Below, piece after piece: positions 51,874 to 63,320 of a stretch of DNA of 64,000 nucleotides. The DNA lies in the NCBI GenBank assembly GCA_023078555.1, contig CM041197.1:10040552-10104551 (forward strand). The letters are read 5' to 3'. Each line of letters begins with the position of its first letter. The stretch's first letter is position 1. The notes under the pieces are model-generated. The model saw nothing but the letters and a program-made list of their open reading frames with translations, was not told where the DNA came from and did not search any database. Both the position numbers and the translations under genes were made by a program. The stretch is from Ulva prolifera. Lineage: Eukaryota > Chlorophyta > Ulvophyceae > Ulvales > Ulvaceae.

Positions 51874-53931
51874 TCAGTACTCGCCGCCCTCGTTGTGGGC
51901 CCCCCCCTCCTCCGCCGGCCGCAGTTGCTTCATCAGCCGGTTCGCCGTGCCCATGTCGCCCGTCTTGTACGCGTCCTGCGCCCGCAGCCGCATCATCTCC
52001 CGCTGCTTCAGCTCCGACATCTGCTCGTCCGAGAGCACCATGCGCGAGAGCAGCTGCCGCGCCCCCGCGTCCTCCCGCGCCTTGCGCTCCGCCTGCAGCT
52101 CGAGCCGCCGCTGCCGCTCGTCATCAAGGCCGGCCTCGCCGGCGCCGCCGCCGGCGGGGGCGGCGGCGCCGTGGGTGCGGGCGTAGGCGGCGAGGTCGTA
52201 GAAGCGGCGGTGCGGGAGCGTGCAGGTGTTGAAGTCCTCGAGAAACTCCCGGAAGAGGTCGCGCTCGTCGCCCCTGTAGCCACCGCTTGTCACGGGGACC
52301 ACCGCTCGCGCCACCGAAATACCATTTCGATCGGACTGATATTCAGACAAGATTGAGCTGTCTAGCATGCGCAGAGTAGTATGCAACAGCCCTGTACGTG
52401 GAGGCTCGCGAGGCAAAGCAGGCTGTGCATGCTGCACCACACTGCAGCCACCGCCGGCCGCGTGCACGGCATCTCTGCAGCCGTCGTTGACGGTGAAGTA
52501 CATGGTTGCGTGATCGTATATGCATGAAGCAATGGGGCGGGATGGAACTAAGCTGGGTAGACGACGAGGTGACGCGAGTGCGCAGGTGCGATGAGAATTG
52601 GGGATGATGCGCCGCCGGTGACGCCACGGTGCGACACCCAAGAGCCCACGCAGCAGGGCGTATCAGAGTTTGATAGAAACGGCCCCCACAGCTGTCTTTC
52701 GGAGGTCACTTGCAGAGGGATGCGGGTGTTCCTGTGGGTTGTTGTGGCTTGTGGCGCCGCATGGGGGGGGGGGGGGGGGGTCACGTGGACATGCCGGCAT
52801 GGCGGCACGGAAGTGGCTTCCCTAGAAGAGAATTGTGTTGATGGAACTATTGCGAGTGTGTCGCTATTGCAAAGACAAATCTGTCATAGATTGCACAGCG
52901 GCTGGCTGGTCATGTGGCAATGGCGTTCAGCAAAGTCGACTGTAGCAAGGTGACCGGGTACTGTGCAACTCTACAGCAGTACGTATTGATTCAGGAGCGC
53001 ACATTCATGGTCACCAAGCAAGCAGGATGCCATGGATGCCATTGGAGATTTGGTGGCCCGCTATAGCCAAAGCATGCATAGAGAGCATGCAACACATAGA
53101 AGCATGCCTGAAGACTCGGACAGGCAGCAAAGCACACAACACTGTGACTCATAAGTACCGTCATGGACAGATCACCCCAAGAACATACCTTGGTAGCGAT
53201 TCGATGTCAATGCTCTTGACCTCTGATGCCCATGCTGCAAACTCGGGTCGTTTCGAGGCATAGTCTGCCTCACGGATGATGCCAAAGCTGCCAAACTCAA
53301 GTTGTCGTCCGTGCTTGCTCGGGCGGTCGTCATCAGCATGCGGGAGCGGTGAGTGGCGCTCTCGTTTGCTCCGCTTCTCCTTCTTGTGCTTGTCCTTCTT
53401 GTGTTTTTGCTTGCGCTTGTCACTGCTGTGCTTGCTGCTCTTCTTATGTTTATGCTTTCTGCTCTTGTCATGACGATGCTTCCGATCATCGGATGAATCT
53501 GGGTCAGAGCCTGAACCTGAACATGCAGAAACGCTGCGCTTCCGCCGTGCACTGGCGTCGGCATGGAGCTGCTTCCGACGTCGCTGAAGAGCATTCAGTT
53601 CATCGAAGACCTCAGATTGAAACTGACGAAGAACAAGCAGTGCTTTATCTGCATCAAGCTGGGTGTCTTGCAAGGCAAACGCCAGCACCGATTTGGACAG
53701 CTTGGGTAATGAAGACTGCAGCTGAGCAATCCCGGCTGCCTCTTTCTCCGCCTGAAGTTTGTCATGGTGCTTTTTGACCTACACACAGTGCCAACAGTGG
53801 TCAACGTTTCTGCACCTTTTGCTTCTGAAGGTAGCTTCTTGGCCTCTGGTCCGATCATTTCCTCACGCTGGTCGCCGTGTGCTCACCCATGCAAGGCTGA
53901 ACGCTTGCTCAGAGAGATAAAGTCGCACCAT
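51874..53931 (-). CDS. Lysine-rich nuclear-type protein, SCI1-like core
   Basis: Three exons, 53931-53887, 53778-53189 and 52273-51874, join in phase to 344 residues. Exon 1 encodes only MVRLYLSEQAFSLAW. Then follow a helix (VKKHHDKLQAEKEAAGIAQ), a basic Lys/His/Ser repeat region (KHKHKKSSKHSSDKRKQKHK) typical of nuclear or splicing-associated proteins, a conserved-looking core (GSFGIIREADYASKRPEFAA, then REFLEDFNTCTLPHRRFYDL, split by intron 2), and a Glu/Arg/Leu-rich coiled C-terminus. The pattern of an aromatic-rich DY...EF..W.....F..DFN core after a basic tract resembles, from memory, plant style cell-cycle inhibitor 1 and related nucleolar proteins; I would not assign the function. The tiny first exon has a clean donor (GTGAGC) and a fitting phase. 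Confidence 0.72.
52763..52780. repeat. G18 homopolymer
   Basis: Eighteen consecutive G on the plus strand, within intron 2 of the minus-strand gene, where it reads as C18. Prone to length error in sequencing. Confidence 0.95.
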
Positions 53932-55722
53932 GCTCTCGCCATCGCGAGCATTTGTGTCTGCCATCGCTGTGTCTGTGGTGTTCAAAATCTGCCAAGCTCG
54001 CCGACTGTATTCGAGATGAATTACACGTGGATGGGGCTCATACGTGAGTCCGCTCGCGGTGATCTCTAGCGCAAAATAAGTTCATTCAAGTAAGCCCTCT
54101 ACTCTCCTTGATCTGCCAGGGATGTGCACTTGCAGCCGCAAGCTAGAATCTGAATCACCGTGTTCGAGGACGCGATGCTCACGGCTCGATACCAACAAAC
54201 GAAATTGCCTGCGACACAGAGTTCCCAGAAAGGCGCGACTTGCCATCCTCCTGCTTTCAGCCTACAAATTCATGCAAGGCAGTCCTGAGGAAAGCAATCT
54301 GTATGTGTTCGCACCTGCGCCACAACACGAAGTGTTGTTGCACGCAATCGGCGCTGCTGTCGTCAAGCAACTTCTCCGGAGCTCAGGAATGTAAAGCAAA
54401 ACAACCATTTTCGATAGCCAGCTCGTTCGACCTCGTCGCCGCAGCCACTCACAGGACCTTGTGAATGTCATTTCGCAAAGCAACCCATTGGTCACCGACA
54501 TGCACTTGCAGTGGGCCTGGCGCTGGGCGTCACCCGCGCGTGCGCACGGCATGTGTGCCGCAACAGGTATTCAAGGGGGAACTAAATCTTGCATACGGTG
54601 TGTGCTGAGCTTCTTCGTCTACCTTGACAGGCACGCGGTATGCCTACAGATGTTGGCAGCAGCTGTGATCAGGACTTTCGCGGTGCCATCGGGCCGCTCG
54701 GCAGCTCATGTACACAATGTCCTATGTTGTCACACGAAAAGTTAAGCGCTGCGGAATTACGCATTGCTGCACGTGGATTCCGCTGCAGGCAAGCATGCTT
54801 GTCAACAGAACAGAGGATGGCCATAGACCGGCAGTTTCAGCCAATGAGTATGCATAGTTCAGCCCACCCGAACCATCAACAGCAAGTCAACAGTAAGCAT
54901 CGAAGGCTGCTTTCATAGCTGGTTTGCGGCAGGCAACTACCCTTGCTCTTCCAAGGCGTGTGTCGCTAGAGAATGAGCTCAGTGGCCACACGAGTAGGTC
55001 TTATGTGCAGCTGGCAACCTGAAGCTATTGCATCGTGACCGTCATTCCATCCCCGTATTCGCTGATAGGGCGAATTCAGCACACTTGAAGTGGCGCAGAG
55101 GTGGTCAACAGCGAAAAGCGCCTGCACACCCACCCGCGCCCGTTTGCGTCAGACCCATCACATTGGTGTCCTCAACCATACCTCAAACTTCACTCGAGGC
55201 GCACTCCGCGGCGCGGCCATACATGGGCGACGCATGCGACTCGGGCACAGCGGCCGCCATCAGCGCCAGCGTCCCCGGCACAGTCACTCCGGATGACACC
55301 TACGCACCGGTTGACAAGCATGCGTGCAACACCTGTGCCCTTGAAAACCAAGATTTCTGCACCTAGCACCCACTCCACATGCATGGATGGTGTGTTGCAT
55401 TTTGCGCGTGGCCTCTGCCATGAACTGGCCTGAGCCCTTGTAGAACGTTGCGGGCTACCTGAGAGCTGGAAGCCTGCTCACATTCAAATTGACTGCGGTA
55501 TTGATGCAGCGGTAAGACTATCGTGCAGGACGCTCGATCTGACCCGTCCGCAGAAATGAGGTCATTTGATGTTCCTACCTGTGTCGATCTGCTCCGATCT
55601 GCAGACATGCGTTGATCTGCATCTACCTACTTCTTCTGATCTGGGATCTTCACCGTTCTGCCGATCTGCACCGAACTGCCGATCTGCATCGCTCTGTGCC
55701 GATCCACCGATCCGGCCTGCAG
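53932..55722. other. Spacer that should hold the aldo/keto reductase first exon
   Basis: A plus-strand frame at 54122-54394 begins MCTCSRKLESE and another around 55028-55366 is Pro/Ala-rich, but neither supplies the first beta-strand expected for an aldo/keto reductase. The segment 55560-55715 is built of short GATCTG-type near-repeats. Confidence 0.35.
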
Positions 55723-58283
55723 GCACGATGCTCTGCGGGGAGGCCCTCAGCACGGAAGAGTCATACGCGATGCTCGACCACGCGCACGCCCTCGGCCTGC
55801 GTACCTGGGACACCGCCGAGATGTACCCCGTGCCTCAGGCCGCGGCGACCGCGGGCCGCTCCGAGGAGCTGCTCGGCAGCTGGCTCCGCAGCCGGGGCCA
55901 CCGCCGCGAGGCGCACGGCGTCGTGACGAAGGTCGCGGGGCCGGGGGGCATGCCGTGGCTGCGCGGCGGGCCGGTCGCGCTGGATGCGGCGAACATCGTC
56001 GAGGCCGCGGAGGGCTCGCTGCGGCGGCTGCGCTGCGAATACATCGACTGCCTGCTGCTCCACTGGCCCGATAGGTGTGCTGCCTCTGTGTATGTATGTA
56101 GTTACAAAGGACAGAGGCCGGGCATAGAGCCATTGCTAGGAATTCACACACAAATCCACTCATTCACCAGTGCCGTGCACGCCCACTACGAGCAAGTGCA
56201 CTGCACATGACGCCTCTGTGTATGTATGTATGCATGATTGTGTGCTGTACCGGTTTGCATCAATCTTGCGGCCTGCACGGCCGCCGCTGACACCGCGGAG
56301 CACCCGGCAGAGGCGAACACCTGGGGGAGGCGCTGCTTGCGCTCGGCTTGCACGGCGGTTTGCAGGCGGCACTCCAGCGGAGTCCTCACTCCGTGCGCAG
56401 CATGTGTGCGTGCGGGAGGACGGCCTTGTGTGTCTGACGGATCCGGGCTATGCCTGCGCAGCCAACAGCGTTTGACCAGTCCAACCCCATCTCCTGCCTG
56501 CACACGGGACGCCCTGAAGGATCCCATCATCGACCCGAAGTGTTCTCCGTGTCCGGGCTAGCACCATGAGCACCCCAGGAGTGCATGTGGCCACCTGGGG
56601 CGACCGACATTTTGGGGCTTCATGCCTTCAAATCAGCCCCAGGAACTTGGATTTTGTGGCACGCTGCTCGTACGTGTGCATCCTGCAACACGGGCCCGAC
56701 ACCACTCCACAGCGAGCCAGCTGCGGAGAATCCACGGGCACGTGCAGCAGTGCTAGGCCGCCGGGAGCGATCACGTAGTGCAACCGCCATTTCTAGGATC
56801 TCATTGTCAGGTGTCGACCCCAACAATTCATGGACCGTGGCCTGCGGCGTGCAGGTACGTGCCGATGTTCGGCGAGACGGAGTATGACCCAACGCGGGCC
56901 TACACCGCCACCCCCCTCGCCGAGCAGCTCTCCGCCATCCGCATGCTGCACGACGCCGGGAAGGTGCGCGCGTGGGGGCTGTCGAATGAGACGCCGTGGG
57001 GCATCGCACACGCGGCCGCAGCGGCCCGCGCCGCCGGCCTCCCCCCGCCCGCGATGGTCCAAAACGCATACAGCCTGCTGTGTCGCACGGCCGACGCCGG
57101 CGTCTGCGAGGCCTGCCACATGGAGGGCGTGCCTTTTGTGGGGTACAGCCCGCTGGCGATGGGGCTGCTGGGGGGTGGCTACCGGTGGCGCGAGGCCGGC
57201 GGCTGGGAGGCCCGGCCGGACCGGCGGCTGATTAGGTATCGGGAGAAGTACGCGGAGGCTGAGAGCCGGTGCGGGGGCTGCTTGTGTCTGCCTGTGAGGT
57301 GGGTGTGATGCGTGGTGCTGCCTGATCAGAGCAGAGCCGTGTGGCCCGCTTTGCCATTGTGTTGTGCAGGCTACGATCTCATTAAAATCGATCCTTAAAT
57401 CTATTCAAACCATTGCACTCAATTGTATTACTGCGCAATTTTTTATCAAATTCCAGGATCGATGGAGCAGAGTTGAGTCTATCAGAGCGACACAGCTTGT
57501 TCCTGGCCGCAATGCTCGGTCCGAGCCGATCGCGGAACACGCTCGCCTGCATCGCCTCGGCCGGACCGAGCGGCCTCTCCTCTACAGTGCCAGCACCTCT
57601 ACAAACACATTAGCAGCGCTGCCCGTCAGACCGGGCAGCAAACACCCGCCCCCTCTGTGCAGGGGGGGTGTGGCGTCACCTCACGAGGCCCGCAAAGCCC
57701 CAGGGCGCGGCCCCACACCGCACAGCATGCCACAGCGCACAGCATGTCACTCTTGCCATTGGCAGCAGTGCGCATGGAGCGGCCCGGCAGCGCTTGTTCG
57801 TGGTGCAGGTACGGGCCACGCCACAACGTGGCGCGGGCGCTCGAGCTCTACACCGAGATCGCAGAATCCACCACGCCGCCGCAAAACCCTGACGAGCCTC
57901 CGCCACCTCCTCATGCATGCAATCCTGGCAGCGCCGCGGACGGATCCACAGCCGCCTCCGGCTCTACTTCTGCACGCCATGGAGTCCCGGCCGCTGACAG
58001 CAGCGGCTCCGGCGCCGACCTGCTCTGCTGCGGGCCGCCGCCGAACGGAGGACGCGGCGGAATTGGCGGCGATGGCGACGTGCCGAGCTCGCCGGAGCTT
58101 GCACGGCTGAGCATCAAGTGGGCGCTGCAGCGGCCGGGCGTCGCCGGGCTGGTGGTTGGGGCGCGCACGCGGCAGCAGCTGACGGCGCTCGTGCGTGCGG
58201 CCACAGACGGCGCAGCTCTCAGCGCGGAGGCGGTGCAGGCTGTCGATCGTGTCCACGAGCGGTTCCCCAACCCGTGCCCTTGA
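55723..58283 (+). CDS. Aldo/keto reductase, Tas type, first exon unknown
   Basis: Three certain exons, 55723-56074, 56855-57268 and 57809-58283, join in phase (413 codons). Known: an NADPH-dependent TIM-barrel oxidoreductase; the bacterial Tas relatives have poorly defined substrates. Seen: GTM at the start of the barrel, catalytic Asp and Tyr in DTAEMYPVPQ, catalytic Lys in VVTKVAG, catalytic His in LLHWPDR, then YVPMFGETEYDPTRAY, VRAWGLSNETPWG, VQNAYSLLCR and YSPLAMGLLGGGY. The last exon carries the cofactor-binding end (LVVGARTRQQLTALV, then SAEAVQAVDRVHERFP). DTAEMYPVP plus SNETPWG places it with Tas rather than with potassium-channel beta or aldose reductases. Odd: about 80 residues of Pro/Gly/Ser-rich sequence are inserted before the last helices. 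Exon 1 opens with 2 bases of a Gly codon, so an upstream exon with about 15-20 residues or a leader is missing. Confidence 0.88.
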
Positions 58284-58590
58284 CGTATGCTGCGCCATCG
58301 CGGTCTAGGTGTACCTGTGTGCGTATGCATGATATATGGCCAGATCGATTGGGGCACCGGAATTGCGCAATCCGGGGCGAATGCGTGTTACCATGCAGCC
58401 ACATCCGTGGGCTGAGTCTGTGTGTGCCTCATATTCCTGTGACAGGGTTGTATCCGATCCTGCAATCTTCCCGGCAACAGGCTGTGGCGCCACCGACGGC
58501 CTGGGTACCTAGCTCTGAGCATGGCCGCACGGGCGCCACCGAAGGCCCCGAGAAGCCTGCTGTGTGCTGAAGATTGCTACAGATCTCTGA

Positions 58591-58676
58591 TGAGTAAAGG
58601 AACGTCAATCTGGATTTCCTGAGCCGTATGCTGAAGAGGACGTTGACAACTCCGATGAGTCGGCCTGATCACTGCC
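58591..58676 (-). repeat. Dispersed repeat A, copy 6
   Basis: Read on the minus strand: CGGAGTTGTCAACGTCC, CATACGGCTCAGGAAATCC and TTCCTTTACTC in family order, with the weaker GTGATCAGGCC 5' part. It lies between the aldo/keto reductase and POP4. Confidence 0.75.
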
Positions 58677-58958
58677 GTCACTGGCAGGGAGACGATGGTC
58701 TCGATTCGAAGACGGCCGTGCTGCACATCGATACGGCGGTCTCCAGCCAATCTCTCTGTAATTCTTTCGTCGCTGTGATCCAGGCCTGTGTCGGTGTGAT
58801 TCAGTAGAGCAGCCAGTGATGGTCTACCTGCGTGAAACTGCCAGATGATCTGCGTATGGGCCGTCCTGCAGCTGCATTGAATGCAGCTTCATTTCATTAG
58901 ACTGGCGGCTGGCGGCCTCTGTCATCTGGACCGACCGAAGCCATGCGCAGAAGCACTG

Positions 58959-60445
58959 TCAACAGAGAGCCTGGTTACAGTCATTAGCTGGAGTCCTCAA
59001 GCATGAGCATTCGATTCCCTCCGGCCAATGCAGTGAGCCCGGGTATGGCGTGCAGCTTTCAGCACGGTCAGATGAGCTGTAAACAACCGCCAAAATGGGC
59101 AGTCCAAGCCAGCTGTCCACAAGAGCAGCGGCGTAAAAACTTACGAGTGCCAGGGCGGGGCTGAGGTTGGATGTGTAATTCGACGAGGTCCTCACTTCAG
59201 GCAGATCCACGAAACGCAAAGCTATGCAGTTTGTGCAGAGCTGAGCAAGCTCTATGATTTTGGCAAAGCAGGGTGGACGGCTGTTGTGGTCTGTTTCTGT
59301 GTGCTTAGTGGCACTTCTGCGAGGATCCTGGAATGTTGTGCAGGTGTTCCGTTGCTTGCTGGGGGAGCAGTCAAGTCCTTACACATAGTACACCGACATG
59401 TTGCACAGATCGTTCCCCAACTTGAGAGGCTATTTTATCTGGCAGTCCAATCGAGAACACGGTCGATTGTTTGCACAAGGTCTTGCATTTAGCAACCCCA
59501 GATGGGTGGTTCATCACCAACACATGGACATTCCGGCTGCTGTCCCAGAGGCAGGTTCCTTGCATTCCCACCGCCTGTGGGTCGCGGGAAGCAGAGACTG
59601 TTATTGGGGCGCCAATGAGACTGATGTTACGCAGCAAGTCAACAGCATTGCCGGCACACAACTTCTGAGCTATGTTGGACACATATGCTTGCCATGCAGC
59701 AGTGAGTATCTCATTTATTGAAGAGGCCTTGGACGGATCCTTGACTATTGTATTCTTCAGATCCTGTACCCAGCTTGAATCCCGGGGTGCTTTGACCTTG
59801 CGTCGCCTGCAGCTGGCTAGCCCAAGGTCAACAATCGCACATGCAACACCAGACGCGTGTGAATCAAGCATACTTCGAATTCAACACAGAAGACCGCACA
59901 CTAGTGATCGGCCCTTGCACGCGCGTCTGCATCCGATTTCGCGACCCACTACCGATGTATGCAGCAAGCCCCAGGCACGACAGCGCCAGCAACTAGCAAT
60001 TTGGCAACGCAACAACTTAGGCTAAGCTTGGGAACCGAGATGATTTGAGCCACACCTGGCAGGGATTGGTTGCGTCTTGGTGGACGTGTTGTTGGCCCGT
60101 CGTGAGGGCAGGAGCGAGACGGTCTTGTCCACCAACTTGCCGCGGATCACCGCTTCATGTTGAGACGAAGTTGAGCTGCTAGTTTTGATGATCTGCCGGA
60201 GAATTCTTTCCAGTTTCACAGATCCCGCAGTTCCGTCCGTGCAGAGCTGAAGCTGCAGAGCAAGGGCCTTCGGCAACTGCCCGCGCTGGCTGGACAGTGA
60301 GTGGCCTACCGCTGCTGTCCCTACAAGCAGATTATTCCTTAATGTACCGTGAATTGCCGTGATATTGTTCAAGCGCAGCTGGCGAGCCGATGATGGGTCG
60401 AGTCGATCACGCACCAGAGTTGTCAGGCGTTTTTCGCTGCTCAGA
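58959..60445 (-). CDS. POP4: RNase P/MRP protein subunit POP4 (Rpp29)
   Basis: Known: POP4 binds the catalytic RNA in RNase P and RNase MRP, in the nucleus or nucleolus, for tRNA and rRNA processing. Seen: exon A, from about 60445 to 60056, with VKLERILRQIIKTSSSTSSQ, VDKTVSLLPS and a basic end. It joins in phase to exon B (59806-59422), which holds the conserved Sm-like barrel: NEILTAAWQAYVSNIAQKLC, LIGAPITVSASRDPQAVGMQ, GTCLWDSSRNVHVLV and KQSTVFSIGLP. These match Rpp29's LHELWKQYI, DLHGAIISV and GITGILLQ blocks by position and character. Uncertain: the N-terminus (the frame closes just upstream of 60440, so a first exon is missing), and exon C (59327-58959), which joins in phase as DPRRSATKH but would add over 100 residues not usual in this family. 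The end may instead be a shorter unseen exon. Confidence 0.68.
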
Positions 60446-61992
60446 AGTCACGATCCGCCGCTTATAATCAAGCTCACGTTGTTTTGCAGCTTTCCTATCC
60501 AAAGCAGCTAGTCCACGCTTCATACCCTCTGTGCAGGGTGCTGGCAGATGTGCCAGTCACGAAGTGGCGCCAAACAAGCTTAGCGACAGTAGACGCAGCG
60601 CGCCGCACGCACTGTCAGATACGGTACCTGCAATATTTCAAATTGATTATGTGCCACCAGCGATGCTCTCGACCACAAGCGGCTCGCCCACAATACAGCG
60701 ATCAATATTGTCGCCGGCTCCTGATCTCGGCGACAGCGCCTCAACGTCAGCGTCTAAGAAGTGGCAAAACACCGCATGCAGATTGATTATGCATATCCGG
60801 CCTGTGCTAAGTGTACCGCTGCGCGCTACTGCACGTGCACAGCAGCGTCAATGAGAACAGACCATGAGATGGGCACGTACCAACGTCGCAGCTGCACATC
60901 CACAAAGGAGCTGCTGTGGTGACTTCCCGGGAACAGCTCGGGTGTTACATCTTCCGCCTTGGAGTAGAATGTTGCCTTGTGACTACTGTGTACACAGTAG
61001 ACAAATGTACCTCTGGAGGTGCACGTACAGGTCCAGAGCTCTGCAGGATCCCAGGTCCCACTCGGGTGCCACAGTGTAAGCTGCTGGTATACTGGAGCGG
61101 CGGAGGTGCACACACACAGCAGCTGCCATTGAATGCTGCAGCTGGCCATTTTGCGGATCATGGCGATTGGTATACATGTTGGTCAAATCCGATCACTGCT
61201 GCATGCTTGTGCTGTACAGGCCAGGTGTAGCAAAGTGAACCACGCGTGGCCACACAACACTGACGGCATTGTGGGACACCATGCATGACCTGCGCGCTGT
61301 CAATTCGAATTGCTGGACGCATGCATTCTCGAGACGTCGTGCTAAGGAACTATCGCAGCATGCCCACAAAGAACGCGATCTATGCCAGCAGCTATGCCTT
61401 CAGATAGAAAACGATTTATAGACTCCCGTCACATATGCTGCTCCAGGGGCAGCTACGATCACGTATACAATTGTTCGATAACGACGAGCGGCATGTGAGG
61501 TCGTGCACACTTACGTACCTGCTGCCACGTGTTTTGCATGCATGCTCGTTTCTGGCAGTGTTCGTTTTAACAGTGTGCCATGCTACAATTTCCCTTGAAA
61601 GCAGTTGAGTCAGCTCACGCTGTGCAGCCCTGTCTCTGCTGAGGCGTGTGTACTCCCCGGAAGTACTGTGCATGTAGGTCGAGGTGTTCATGCATGCATA
61701 TACCAGTGGCCGGATCTGTCGCCGACCTCCGAATAAGCGCGGATCAGCATGCCTCTGTACACGTGCACACAGCCGGGTGGTGAGGAACCGGCTGATTGAG
61801 GGATTCCTGGGGCCCATCATGGCGCATGCACGAATGCACATAATCTACCGGGCGATTCTATCGCTGCTGATGAAAGCTGAGCAGTGTCCTTTCACATTGC
61901 GATTCGGGCTGCGACTTCTGTCGAACACAGCTCCAGCGTTGTACTGATTCGCTGTGCAACCTGCTCAAGTTATACTCCGAGCTACGCCAAAG
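60446..61992. other. Spacer, no recognised gene
   Basis: Presumably contains the first exon and promoter of POP4. A minus-strand frame at 61416-61841 includes a helical stretch (RDRAAQRELTQLLSREIVAW), but nothing identifies it. Confidence 0.4.
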
Positions 61993-62458
61993 ATGGAGCG
62001 TGATTTCTGTCTACAATACGGGCTGCCTGGCGAACGCTGTTTGCCTCCAGTCCCTGTCTTTGATGCCCAACCGTCCGAAGGCAGTTTTTCGTTCCACCTA
62101 GCCAAGCAATCCATACAGGCTACTCTATCCCATGAACGCGATGATGAAGAATTTCGAGGAAGGAATGGAGCCAGAGTGCATGAATTCCGGTCTCGTCGAG
62201 AGACTGGTGCGAAAGGAGTGAGGAAGCGGAAGGCCCAGCCAACGAGATCAGACGATGGCTGTGACATTTGCCCACGGCGCCCGCCTCCAGATATATCATC
62301 AGATGACTTATTTCGCTCACGGATGTCACAACCTGATGCTCGCTCTGTCAATGAGTCTCATTCTGGCGCCGCTAGATGCACGACAAGCCACGGTCTGACG
62401 AGACAGCAGGCGATCCTAGCAGGCGAGAAACGACGACAGCAGGGAAGGGCAAGGAAAA
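61993..62458 (+). CDS. Unknown protein, first exon
   Basis: I do not recognise this protein. The frame runs from Met (MERDFCLQYGLPGERCLPPV) for about 155 codons to an excellent donor (AAAA then GTAAGT). It is rich in Arg, Ser and Asp, with a Cys pair (CDICPRRPPPD), a basic stretch (GAKGVRKRKAQPTRS) like a nuclear signal, and a helical end (TRQQAILAGEKRRQQGRARK). It may be the start of a gene continuing into the frame at 63321-64000, but I could not link them. Confidence 0.4.
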
Positions 62459-63320
62459 GTAAGTGTTATAATCATCGTGCTGCCATAGTCTCGGGTGTAC
62501 TGGTTCATCTCAAACCAATCACAGTAGCGAGTGCCGGGAGCGGCAGCCATGGGTCGTTGTTGATGAGCCCCTGGTAATCAGAGACTGCTATGTAAAGACG
62601 CATTTTGCAAACAAATGCTAGTACGCCTGTGTTTCAGTGTGAATATGCTCATGTGGGCTAAACCTCTGTCTTTCGGCCGCGTTCTTCGCTGCTGACGCGT
62701 GCTTCAACTTGTCTGCATCCGAGTGCTTCCGTGTGACAATCAGATCAAAACCTCTTCTGCGAACTACGACACGTTGGCGAATTGTTTATGCACCGATGGC
62801 ATCAATGGTTGTGTGATCCGGGGGACAATTGCGTAGGAGCTGTGTTTCTCGCGCACACGTGTATCTCGAGATACATGCGATGCATCGTGCAAATAAATGC
62901 CAGATTCCGCATTTGTGGACAAACGCTTCTGCCACAAACTGCTTGATCCACTGGGAGCGCGTGATGCGGCGATGTCATACGGAAATCTCCGGACTGGCGT
63001 GCCACCCTCTGGTTGCAACGGATCGATACCACCAGGTGCTGTGGGGCACATCGGCTGCAGAAACACGGAGCTCACTGGGCAACCCGCCAATTTCTGTGCA
63101 TGAAATTGCGAAGATGAGGTGTACGCAGATCATTGCGGCGCATTGTCGCCGGCATGTGCCTGTCTTGCAGTCCTGAGGCCTGAGGGAGGGAACCTGCCAA
63201 CAGCACAGGACAAGGTGTGCACGCAGCCCACACCTGATGCGCCCTGATGGAGACTGACCATCGTCAATATCACCTCCGGGTTTTTCTCCAAGAGGGGCTC
63301 ATGAAGTAGTTTACATTTAG

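Noticed and set aside
59371-59421. Continuation of POP4 exon B to its own stop (VGERSVQHVGVLCVRT)
   Set aside because: Short and unlike the family end; a donor at 59421 that keeps the phase is more likely, although GTTGGG is weak.
60480-60525. An upstream POP4 start at MKRGLAALDRKAAKQREL
   Set aside because: The minus-strand frame from this Met does not stay in phase with the VRDRLDPSS frame of exon A, and the intron needed to join them would be only about 40 bases.
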